Assembly: GCF_037975245.1 (NCBI RefSeq)
Contig: NC_092562.1
Span: 26,339,054 to 26,403,053, forward strand
Origin: Apostichopus japonicus
Lineage: Eukaryota; Echinodermata; Holothuroidea; Aspidochirotida; Stichopodidae
Direction of reading: 5' to 3'
Length of the DNA stretch: 64,000 nucleotides
Shown one piece after another: positions 1-10,300 of this stretch. A program made the translations under genes and the position numbers. Positions within the stretch are counted from its first letter, which is position 1, and each line of letters begins with the position of its first letter. The notes below the pieces were generated by a model. The model had not been told where the DNA came from and made no database searches. It saw only the letters and a program-made list of their open reading frames with translations.

Positions 1-670
1 AGTCACACAAAAAGATATAATTGTTGTTTGTTCAGGCTTCGTCATCGGCACTGGTAACTGAGTAAGTTATCAACTTTGAACACTACTGAGTGTTTCTTTA
101 GTTTATTCTGATATGTGGGTGTTATAAACAGTTATATATTTAGTAGTATTTTTGTTTACTGTAGTTCAATGTAGACAATGATGTGTACGAAGTCGGTCAA
201 ACCATCCAGAGTGCTCGTAGTTTGAATGGGAGATATTGTATTGACAGATAATGCACAGCTGGTGCTAATAAGAATGGCTTCCAGATGAACCTATTGGCAG
301 CTCTTGCGAACACACCGTGCCTCTGCAAGATCACGTATCAAAAAGGAATTGGCTATTGCTGATGCATAAGTTTCCATATTTCTTTATAGTACCTTGTTAC
401 TATACTATTTATGGAAACTAATTTTGCCCAATATTTTTTAACCTATTCCATCAATGCATTGCTTCTGCACTCCATGAATTAGCTATGATGCTATACATGA
501 GTGTGATATATCTGTGTTGTTTACTTTAGACTTGTTTTAATAGGTTGCATAATTATTGTACGGTACACATAAACACTTACATACAGAGGATAGAAACAAT
601 TTCATTGTTACAAAACACAGTCAATTTTGAACAGATTTTGTATATTTGAGCTTAAATTCAGTAAACTCAC
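1..670. other. No supported gene; left edge
   Basis: AT-rich sequence with no convincing gene. Plus-strand positions 168-370 contain two short open patches (one reads YEVGQTIQSA, another a Cys-containing stretch around 285-365), but they lie in different frames, have no clear splice borders and match no family I recognise. Any further exons of the Ig-like gene at 671-1000 would be expected here or beyond the left edge on the minus strand; I could not identify one. Confidence 0.4.
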
Positions 671-1000
671 CATTAGCATGCAGGAACATAGTCATGATGG
701 TAGTATCCTCTCTATCATCCTTCTTTGCTGTACAATTGAAAACACCAAATGCATTGCTATTAGCAGGGGTAATGGAAAAGGTATATCCAGCTGTGTTTGC
801 AGGAAGGTCTGGGATCATGGTGCCACTCACTGTGGAGACAGGATGCGGACCATTAGGTCTTGTGTCATAAGCTCTAATTGAAGTCACAGCTGCATCATCA
901 TCTCCTGCTCCAAGATAACACTCAAAGTGAGGAAGAGGCCGAGTAGAAACAGATCCAGCATCTTTTGACTTGAATGACATCACACTCATCTGAACCTTAT
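671..1000 (-). CDS. Immunoglobulin-like domain exon of an extracellular or receptor protein (partial gene)
   Basis: A single 330-nt exon with a consensus acceptor (a T-run then CAG, just above 1000) and donor (GTGAGT, just below 671). It enters and leaves in phase 1, the usual arrangement for shuffled extracellular modules. The 110-residue product has the spacing of an Ig fold: a first Cys in HFECYLG (B strand) and a second in GVFNCTA (F strand) about 65 residues later, with hydrophobic beta-strand patterning between. No membrane segment is visible in the exon. The neighbouring exons are not identifiable in the window, so the parent protein is unknown. It could be a cell-surface receptor, possibly another receptor phosphatase or kinase of the kind found at 44-63 kb on the same strand, but that link is inference. 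A secreted Ig protein is equally possible. Confidence 0.6.
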
Positions 1001-2145
1001 CTGAAAAAAATAACAATATGATCATAATGAAATATAAATCGCAGATATCTCTATATTCAGATTCTTCTTAACACAGAAATTTCACACTGAGTTTTCATCC
1101 ATGTATACATATTGCTTAGCTTTTTGTCATGCTGGATGTAACTTAAGGTTTCCAGATGCAAGTAAAATAAATTATGTTAACAGTAGCATAACCAGACCTC
1201 TTCATTTGGAGGTGGGAGGGGGCAAGGAGAAAGGTGTTGAGTGGCTTTTTCCACACATCTAAAACTTTGTGTGATATCTCTCCCACGTCTTTCTCCAAAT
1301 TCTCCCGCTCAAGGTCCCCCTTATCTCTTGTTTTTTTTTTTAGGGATGGGTTAGCTACCCCATTGCCTGCCTGCCCACCCCCCCCCCGTGGTATGAGAAA
1401 GTTACAATAATCGAAGCTGATAACTATGTGTGCTCTATTATCAGACTGCCTTTAGATACTGCCTTTAGATGACCTTACACTAATCCTATACAAGTACACT
1501 TCAAGACTGGAAATTACACTTGTTATATGTTTATAAAGTAAAAACCATGTAATGAATGAACGCCATCTAGTGAAAAAGTGTAATTTGCATGCATGTAAAC
1601 TGTGTTTATTGCAGTTATTATCGCATTTTTGTTTTCTTCTAAAAGTATGGTAGTGTAAATTAAGACGTTAGAGTTAAAGATATGGAAATTTGTACAATCT
1701 ACAAAGGGTTACATATATACTGTCCTCAGTCTTCTAGATTATTCTTGGTAACAATGACTGTCTCAAAGACTCATACGATGTTCAGAGATCTCTATAACTA
1801 ACAAAACAATATGCAAAGTAACTCATTAATATTCATAAACTAAAGGGACTGCATCAAGGAAGCATGTGCAAATGTAAACTCTACAGCCAATTACCTGGAA
1901 ACGCAACTGAGTGTGCCCTTGTTAGCAGGGTCATGTAATGAAATCCTCAAGAAATAAGAACGTTTCATATATTTTCTATCCTCAAGTCACTTCAGCTTTG
2001 TTACTACGCAAGATTCTCTGTCTGGGACACAATCTTTTAGCTTTCTCCTTACGTCCTGCTGACACATACTGTACTATGTTTTTTCGGGAAACCCCAATTA
2101 CACACATTCACAACTAGGCCCATGGATAGCATATCAAACAGTTCT
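1001..2145. other. Intergenic or intronic sequence, no gene seen
   Basis: No coding exon recognised. The stretch holds a G/C-homopolymer-rich patch (about 1200-1390, with runs of T and C) that resembles the ends of the local MITEs, and ordinary AT-rich sequence. If 671-1000 and 2146-2393 belonged to one gene this would be intron, but nothing shows that they do. Confidence 0.4.
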
Positions 2146-2393
2146 TTATGTCTTTCTTTCTTTCTTTCTTTTTAATACCACAACTTCTATAAAAAAAAAC
2201 AAAATTTCTTCCAATCCTTTGAACACATGATTGAATTTGTTTAAAACCAAATCAATCATAACAATCAATGCAAAGTACAGTGATAACAATACTCCCATAA
2301 CAAAGATTTTTGTGCTGAGAATAGTCAAGGATGCTTTTCCTGTGATTTGATTGGCTAATAATCCTTTACCATTGTCTGCAAACATTCTTGCAC
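2146..2393 (-). CDS. Possible last exon of a small membrane protein, CD225/dispanin-like
   Basis: An open frame on the minus strand starts directly after an acceptor (ACTATAG, just above 2393) with two bases completing a split codon, and runs 82 codons to a TAA. The product starts ARMFADNGKG, then ITGKASLTILSTKIF, then a strongly hydrophobic segment (VMGVLLSLYFALIVMI) that fits one transmembrane helix. A Gly/Ala/Ser-rich amphipathic stretch followed by a helix resembles the second half of the CD225/dispanin (IFITM, PRRT1-like) domain, but the similarity is weak and I did not find the first-half exon. The lysine-rich C-terminus is translated from a TTTC microsatellite, so the true stop could vary or the exon may be spurious. 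Confidence 0.3.
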
Positions 2394-2717
2394 CTATAGT
2401 ACTCAATGAATACAAAGTTTGTTGTTTAAATGCAACTACTGAATATGTTACTCAGTCCCGTGTAGAGATAGTGAAGTTTGTACTTAGGCTATCATATGTG
2501 TGCATTTAATCAATGAGAAACCTCTTTTTTTGCTGGTTTTGAACTGCTTTGGTCTGTCGCAAACCCTTCTGGTCTCTAATATATTTCTAGGTCTCGATCG
2601 GGGACCAGTTCATATGTAGCTTTAACAAACACATGATGAAAAATCAGGTCATTTGTTTTTATTCAGACCCAATTGAACTTTCAAATCTAGTAAAACCACA
2701 AACTCAAAAACATTAAT

Positions 2718-3033
2718 CAGGGATGAGACTGAGCTGGGAAAAAAAATCTGAAATTCATCGATCGCCGTCCTGGGGGAGTGGTTTAAGGGGAGGGGGTGTC
2801 CCCCTACCCTTGAGAAAATTTTTGCCAGGTAAGGAGGGCTTAGATGCAAAATGGTGGACTCTAGATGGAATCTATCACATCACGTATCGCCAAAAAAGTG
2901 TGGAATTTCTGCTTGTATAATTTATCCATTAGCTTTTTTGAACCAAAAAAAGGCTTTTTTGCTTGCTCTGTGCTACTTGATTCCACCACTGGTCAAATTC
3001 GGTGTTCCATCCCTTCACAGTCCAGCATGTTCG

Positions 3034-3066
<33 letters not shown>

Positions 3067-3157
3067 ATAATAAAAAAACGCGAATTACGAGGAAAACGCG
3101 AAAATGAAAAGAAAAAATATCGGAAATCCGCGTTTCCGCGGAAGAGTATCATGCCTG
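2718..3157. mobile_element. MITE-like element with short terminal inverted repeats
   Basis: The left end CAGGGATGAGAC and the reverse complement of the right end CAGGCATGATAC form imperfect terminal inverted repeats. The sequence attaat directly abuts both ends (2712-2717 and 3158-3163). Inside are a G/C-rich block and an A run of about 28 bases (3036-3063). There is no coding capacity; the two short open frames across it are chance. CAGGG ends are typical of hAT-type non-autonomous elements, though a clean 8-bp duplication is not visible. Confidence 0.45.
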
Positions 3158-3163
3158 ATTAAT

Positions 3164-4516
3164 TATAGCCTACATGGTTTTCACCTAAAGCGTTTCCTCT
3201 TTTGGGTTTGCATTGCACGTTGGCATTCTATAAAATTGAGAAGTGTAAATAGGCTACATTAATTGACCCTGTACCAAACATTACAAATTACTGTCATATA
3301 TGTATGTCAATAACGGCACACTTTGCAGCTTGCAACTTGACATTCACCATGGATACATCCATGTTTTGTATAGGTTTCGATTAGTTTAATTTTCTACCTG
3401 GTGTAACAGTATCAACAACACTGTTGAGAGTGCTCTGCTGAACATATTAAAGCATATTATTTAGCTGGAAGATTTCACATGCCAAAGATGCTGTTCCCAA
3501 CAAAAAATATTTTCTCTGCCATAGGCCTATAGCTTAAATGGCTATAGGCCCTATGGCTACAGGGATGGAAGGGGAAATGAACCTATTCCTACTGACACAG
3601 GTATATGCTATAGGATTACAATAGGCTAATGAAGTAATTCAGTTGAGGGCTAAGTTACCATTAGTCTACCTGCCCTGAGTTAGTACCCGCTAACTTTCCC
3701 TTAGGCCTAAGCTATGCTGTTTTTCACATAGGCCTACTCTCTATTTCTGAATCTGAAGTAGCACTTACCTTTTCGTCCACATGTACCAGTTTGAGCTCTA
3801 GAATACTGTAGCAATACTAAAATGAAACAGATCAGAGTTCGGAGACCAATAAGTGTCCAGCACAACAATTTGGTAGACTGCTGGCCTTGTAATGTAAAAT
3901 GGCCTTATCTTTGTTTACACTTACACTTACAGGTACATGTAAGGCTTAGCCTTGAATAGCTACTGGAATTTCAGAACAGGGTAGCCAGCTACACGACATA
4001 AGTTAGCCTAGGCCCTAGGTCTATGCTACTGTACACAGCTTCAATGTTCCAGTATAATCTCTTTACTAATAATCCTTCAGTAATTCAGTTCTTTCAAATT
4101 GTGTTTGACTGTTCACAGCTACCACTTCGTTTGTAACTGTTTATCTATGACAAGAATATGCCCATTACGGAAGTAGTTTAGGTAAACGTACTGTACCACA
4201 TCACATTGTATATTACTCAACGCAGTTAGTGCAACAAACAACTGGGTGCTACAATTTGCTAATTGCACCAAAGGTCGCAGTCGCTATAACGAAGAAGTGG
4301 CTTCAAGCAGATGTTATACGAGTTATAACAGCCAAGAGCCACATAATACTCCATGTCGTATTCCGTGCGTCGACTCTCGTTAGAATTAAGTACGAATTTA
4401 GTACATTTCTACTATACTTGTATATGTAGTAAAAATTATGACGAGAAAATAACAGGCCTGCTGCCAGAAATTAAATGTTGTAGTGACAATTTCTCATCCC
4501 TGCATGTAATGGTACT
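3164..4516. other. No gene seen
   Basis: AT-rich sequence with several copies of the short word taggcctata/taggcct and no open frame of interest. No splice-bordered exon, RNA gene or element boundary was recognised. Confidence 0.4.
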
Positions 4517-4525
4517 GACCGGGCT

Positions 4526-4778
4526 GCGTTTTTTTTCCCAGGACGAACGTGGGTTTCAGGTTTTTCAGGAATCTACAAATTCGTTTGAAATCAGAGTTAG
4601 GGTTTAGAAAATGGTTTAGGGATCCAGTTTCTGTGAAAATGCAGGATTGTCGTTCATAATCTGGGGTCAAAACTAGGAAAAAAGATTCAGAATATGTTTT
4701 TTAAAAAGCGTCACATGTTTGGAATCCAGGGATTTGATTGGCCGATGCCCACGTTCGTCCTGGAAAAAAAATATACGC
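4526..4778. mobile_element. MITE with about 23-bp inverted repeats and a 9- to 12-bp target duplication
   Basis: Inverted copies of CCAGGACGAACGTGGG (with adjoining T/A runs) lie at the left end (4531-4553) and right end (4748-4770). The direct repeat gaccgggctgcg flanks the element at 4517-4528 and 4779-4790. Treating the GCG next to the T-run as part of the inverted repeat leaves a 9-bp target duplication (gaccgggct). A 9-bp duplication suits a Mutator-like (MULE) MITE better than hAT (8 bp). It is non-coding, about 250 bp. Confidence 0.65.
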
Positions 4779-4790
4779 GACCGGGCTGCG

Positions 4791-5734
4791 ATCTCTTTTT
4801 CCCCAAACAGGCTTGCTGTTATGTGAAAAAAAGTCGTTAACGATTGGTCGGAAAAGATGATTCAACAGAATTGTTGTGTAAATTGATTATCCGCATACCA
4901 TATTCTAAATTTTAGACAGGAAACTTTAGACTAACTAGAGTCCTAATCTTGTCGCGCAATCCACTCACGTATTGTATCGACTCGAACTATTGCTGCTGCC
5001 TGTTTTCATTCAAGACTCTGAACTCAAATTGATTATAGGGTACCCATTCCATGAAACGAAATCCGATTTCAATAGAAGGGCTCACGAATCTTGGATAACG
5101 TAAACACAAACACAACGGAATGTAGCGTAATTATTATAAGAAAGCTTAACATGCTTTCCAAGCATTAAAAGTAAGATGAGGCCGTTTGGAAGATAACACG
5201 GGAACTAGAATTAACTAAGTGTCACAGGTCAATCAGCAACAAATATTATTCTGTTCAGCATAAGCAACATGCATGTTTCAGTGACGTCAATAAACTCATT
5301 CATGCTTCGAGAATTTAAGACCCGTGACCCTTCTGATTCAGTGTATGTCTTCCAACTACCAAGCGTGTGAATTATCTCTTCTTGTTAAGTTGGTAGCAAC
5401 TCAGTTGACACACTTAATGAAGAATTAATTAAATCAATTTGATGGCATCATTTATTATTGACCAACCAACTGGTTAGTGATATTTTACATAATAATAATA
5501 ACAACAATAATCATAAAAAATAATCAGCAGCTATATTTACAACACTTAAGCAACTACAAATGTGAAAGAAGCCCGCAAGGGCTCATGGATTACAACTTAC
5601 ACGTCGGGTGGCTTCCGATTCAACATTTTAAACATTCATTTTGAATCATATTCAAATTAAAAAGTCATTTTAGATGGAGAAACCGTATATTGCTCTTGGA
5701 CGAAAAACCCACCTTTCTATGACCCGGCCGGGTA
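4791..5734. other. No gene seen; AT-rich with a simple repeat
   Basis: No exon recognised. An ATA/ACA trinucleotide-rich tract lies at about 5489-5523 and a TGACGTCA palindrome (CRE-like) at 5282-5289. Without a nearby transcription start neither can be given a role. Confidence 0.35.
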
Positions 5735-5817
5735 GGCCCATCGAAACCGGAACCTACAGATTGCTTAGCCTCATTGCTTCAAATGCCACCGCCTCTATCC
5801 ACTCGGCCACAGCACCG
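5735..5817 (-). repeat. tRNA-derived SINE head or tRNA-Ser-like pseudogene
   Basis: Read on the minus strand, 5799-5809 gives TGGCCGAGTGG, a near-perfect RNA polymerase III box A of Ser/Leu tRNAs. 5738-5748 gives GGTTTCGATGG, an imperfect box B. The segment between carries an anticodon-loop-like TTTGAAG, similar to tRNA-Ser(UGA). The stems do not pair well enough to call a functional tRNA, so a SINE head or pseudogene is more likely. Confidence 0.5.
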
Positions 5818-6527
5818 GTAACATTGTGTGATGCTGTTCAATTTGTCTATAAAGTTAGCATATGTCTAGCCTGTGTCTACATTAGTGGAGAGGAGATGAG
5901 GAACATAAAGTGTGCATGCATGAAAAGTCAATAGAGGGTATGCACTATATAATCTTTGACTTGTTTAAACTTTTCTAAAGAGGGTAGTCTGCATAGGTTA
6001 CCTTGAACCACAAAAACGCGGGACGCAATTTCTGTAAATTTATTATTCATTAGACATCGAAACGGAGCCATTCTGTGACGAAAATAAAAGTTCTAGAAAT
6101 TATTGTGAATTTTATTTTTTTACTTTTGTCATAATCCGTAAACTACAGAAGTGCACATTAATTGTTACAAATAGCAAAAGGTAGATTATGGTGTAGAAAT
6201 TTGAGATATTTTTCGACAACGTTTCTGTGTATCGATCGGCGTCCCAAGGGAGCGCCAAGTTGTGATTTCTAGGAAACGGATTAGTTACAGCTATCTGTTC
6301 GATCGTATTCACCGTTAACCAATTTGTCGTTATTTCGCTTTTATTTACCTTGAATAAGTGATCAAGTTTTTGTTAGCATTGCTGGTTAATTCCGCCCAAG
6401 AAGTAGGTATTCTCATTGATTAATTCACGTATAATTTGTTATAATAACTTCGATCATGTCTTTAGAAGTTACGCTTGTGGGCCTAACAGTAAGCAGATTA
6501 GGATACGTACTGAATCATCTGAGTATA
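5818..6527. other. No gene seen; flank of the gypsy insertion
   Basis: AT-rich sequence with no recognisable exon or RNA gene. The last four bases before the retrotransposon (6528-6531, ctat) are the left copy of its target-site duplication. Confidence 0.4.
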
Positions 6528-6531
6528 CTAT

Positions 6532-6903
6532 TGTGACGGGGTCCGGTACCGTAATAAAGTAATAACAGTAACAAGTATTAAGTAATAATTGGTGACCAGG
6601 TTTATTCCTCCTCTCTCTTTCCGTTTTTCCTCTTAACTCCCTTCTCCACTCCCAACTCAATCTCACGCCAAAATCCAACAAAGTAAAGAATGTCCCTCTA
6701 TAGTAAGGGTCGTACACCGAATTAGACTAACAACAAGGGGACACTCTCCAGGCATGAACAAACACAAAAGGCACCCGAGGTGCAGGAATTCGGCCATGCA
6801 AATACACGTTGTCTCCCACGGACATGCGCAGTCGGCCGGAGAGCGCCCCCTGTAACACGGGTGGAAGAACCACAAAACAACAAGCAATCAACAGACTGTG
6901 ACA
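6532..6903 (-). repeat. 3' LTR of the gypsy element
   Basis: 372 bp, begins TGTGAC and ends GTGACA, apparently identical to the copy at 12239-12610. Short antisense open frames inside it are chance and occur in both copies. Confidence 0.93.
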
Positions 6904-6917
6904 ATACCCGCCCCCCT
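6904..6917 (-). other. Polypurine tract of the gypsy element
   Basis: On the minus strand a purine-rich run (AGGGGGGCGGG plus TAT) lies immediately upstream of the 3' LTR, the position of the plus-strand DNA primer in LTR retrotransposons. Confidence 0.65.
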
Positions 6918-7012
6918 AAAGTGCGAATGCCACTGAGCAAAATACCAAAAATACAGTTCACAATAAATCCAACAGTGTACCAATCCAAACCCACCACCAA
7001 CATTAAAAAACA

Positions 7013-7213
7013 AACAAAAATATAACATTAAATTTAATTGCTTACGCATACAAAAATATATTAAATGTAAGCTAACACTTAAAATCGTCTTTTCTTATAA
7101 GTAGGTAAGACAAACAAATATATAACTTTGAATTTAATTATTTACACATACAAAAGAAAATATTAAATGTAAGCTAATGCTTAACGTCGTCTTTTCTTAT
7201 AAGTAGGTAAGAC
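7013..7213. repeat. Two-copy tandem repeat of about 100 bp in the gypsy 3' spacer
   Basis: The segment starting TATAACATTAAATTTAATTG at 7021 recurs at 7121 with a few substitutions, each copy ending in TCTTTTCTTATAAGTAGGTA. It lies in the non-coding spacer between pol and the polypurine tract. No function is visible. Confidence 0.7.
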
Positions 7214-7344
7214 ATTATGTGATCTCTTGACGTATTGTTTACATGCGTCGTTCAAGTCATCAAATATTACCCATGAGTTAAAGCGAGATGGAAAGGACTG
7301 CCATTTAACCCGATAAGACCAAACCCCACGAGTTTGACGTTTGC

Positions 7345-10300
7345 CTAATACTTTCTCGACAATATACTCATTTTGTGCCGGAGTCTGGTTCGTGGGGAGG
7401 ATTCCTTTGTATCAATAGTGACTAAATCTCTACCAGGGGCAGGGTTCGGAATAACCGGAGGGGTGGTATCATCCGGGCCTTGGTTAGGCCGAACCACGGC
7501 TTGTTTTATTCGATTCACATGTATCAACCCAGGCACAGCTTTATTGTCTGGTCTCCTTAGCTTAACATGAATGTTAGATGGCAATTCCACAATATAATAT
7601 GGGCCTTTCCATGGTTTAGCCAATTTCTTTGTTTGGCCAGGTTTGATAGTGGGGGTGTATAGGTAAACGGTATCACCAACGTGGAACTGATTAGTATTCG
7701 CCTTTTTATCAAATTTTAACTTCATCGACTTCTGCCTAATCTCCAATAAATCGGCGGCCACTAAACGTGCTTGTTCAAGTCCATAAACAACGTCTCCTAT
7801 GAACATCGTCACATTTTGAGAGCAGTCTCTTGAAATTTGCATATGATTTTCCGTTGGGAAACGAGGGTGACGCCCATGCACGAGAAAGTATGGGGAGTAT
7901 GACGTGCTATCAAAACATGGGGTGGTGTTATATGCGAATTGGGTAAACGGGAGCAAGGTATCCCATGTACTATGATCATCGTCAAGATATTTTCCTAACG
8001 AATTTAGAATTACAGACATCATTCGTTCACTTTGACCGTTGCATTGTGGGTGATAGGATGTAGTTTGGGTTTTCCTAATTTCAAACAACTTACATACTTC
8101 GGCCACAATTCTCGACAAAAAATTTGAGCCCCTATCGGAATGGAGAGATTCTGGGGCACCGTGACGACAGATAATCCTATCAATAAAAGCTGTAGCAATT
8201 GTACGCGCCGTAATATTAGGGAGCGGTACCAATTCAACATACTTTGTGAAGGAATCAATGAAAACCAAAACGTATTTATTCCCAGTATCTTGGCAAACAG
8301 GAAGAGGCCCTAGTATATCGGTACCTACACGCTGGAACGGTCCAGTAACGGGCAAGGGTTGCAAATGCGCACGCACTGGGTACACTGGACGGTTACGCTG
8401 GTTACATTCCTTACATGATTTCACCCAATTAACGATATCTTTATACATCCCTTCCCAGAAATATCTATATCTGGTTTTCTCGATGGTCCTAGATATCCCA
8501 TAATGCCCTCCTGTAATAGACGAGTCGTGCATCTCTGTAAGCACTGTATTTACTAATGCCCGAGGTACAACAACTTGAATTACATTTCCCTGCCCAGTTT
8601 TGGAGGTTCGTTTAGTTTTACCTCCCGTGACCACGTGGTACAACACTTGGTCATCGATGAAATATTGAGAAGCCGTTAGGAGGATGGCGCGACATTCGTT
8701 GGTGTCTCCTTTCAATATATCTTTTTCTATGTAATTAATCATCCTTATAAGTTTCGCATCTTCTCTTTGGTGACGAACAAGCGTATTTCTATCAAAAGCA
8801 CCATCAATTGGACAATTCGATGTCTGAGTAGGTGATAGGGAATTTTGACCAACGTGGGAAATTTGGGGTTCCGTTTCATAGACGCGTCGACTTAAAGCAT
8901 CTGCATTGGAATGAACCCTCCCTGGACGATATTTCACTTTAAAGTCATACGCTTGAAGAAAAACTATCCATCTGGCAAATTTTCCAGATGGCTCTTTCAT
9001 TGATAATAGCCATTGCAAGGCTGAGTGATCCACTACAACTGAAAATTTTGTTTGCCTAAGATAACAAGAAAAATGCTTGATTCCATACACCAATGCAAGG
9101 CATTCCTTTTCGGTTATTCCATAATTGAGTTCTGCGCCATTTAAGGATCTCCCTGCATACGAAATTACCCGTTCCGTGTCATTTTGAGTTTGAGTAAGCA
9201 CTACCCCTAAAGCATACCCGCTTGCGTCAGTGTACAGAACGTATGGAAGATCTGGTTTAGGATAACCCAATATTGGGGGTTTAACGAGGGCCTTTTTAAG
9301 GTGAACGAAGGCTATTTCACAACATGCATCCCATACAAACATCGCATTTCGTTTTGTAAGAGCATACAATGGGGTGGCAATTTGGGAATAATTTCGAATA
9401 AACTTACGATAGTAACCTGACAGACCAAGAAATGATCGTAGTTCTTTCAAAGTTTTGGGGGTTGGATACTCGCTTACAGCCTTTAATTTATCTGGGTCTG
9501 GCAGAATACCCTGTGATGACACCACATGTCCCAAGTAGCGAATTTCAGCTTTGGCAAATTGACACTTATCTAGTCTTAACTTTAGGTTAGCACATCTCAA
9601 TCGTTGAAAAACACCACGGATGTGACTAATATGGTCTGCAAAATTGTTACTAAATATTATAATATCATCCATGTATACTAGACACGATTTCCACGTGAGG
9701 CCCCGCAAAACCGTTTCCATAACCCTCTGAAATGTGACAGGGCTATTTTTAAGACCCATTGGCAAACGCTTATACTGAAATAGACCCAAATGACAGCGGA
9801 AAGCAGTGTAAGGACGGGAGTTTGGATCTAACAAAATTTGATGGAAACCACTTTGCAGATCTAAGCAAGTAAAGTACTTTGGGTTTTGTACCCCTATGCT
9901 ATCAAGAGATTCCTCAGTAGTTGGGAGAGGGTGCGCTTCCAACTCCGTACACGCATTAAGTCGTCTATAATCAACCACAAAACGATAATCGGTGTTATTT
10001 TTCTTAGAAACCAACAGGCATGGGGCCCCCCATGGACTCGTAGACTCTTCAATTATATCTTGATCTAACATATCATTAATATGAGTTTCAAGTACATCTT
10101 TTTGTTTGGGATTTAACCTGTACGCACGCTGGCGAATTGGCCTTTGATTCACATCCACGTGTATCTCATGTTGAACAGCATCATACATGCCCAACTTTCC
10201 ATCTGGACCTACAAATATATCAGAGTAATTATCTAATAATTGAGCCAAACTTTGTTGCTGTGATTCTAACAACCCGGCATCAATTTTAATTGTGCCTGAG

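Noticed and set aside
168-370. Two short plus-strand open patches with conserved-looking text
   Set aside because: Different frames, no splice borders, no recognised family; kept only as a note in the left-edge entry.
2851-3162. Plus-strand frames ending in a poly-Lys stretch
   Set aside because: They cross the A-run of a MITE; no coding evidence.
6469-7025. Open frames inside and beside the gypsy LTRs (repeated at 12215-12620)
   Set aside because: They lie in the non-coding LTR, appear in both copies because the LTRs are identical, and show no protein features.
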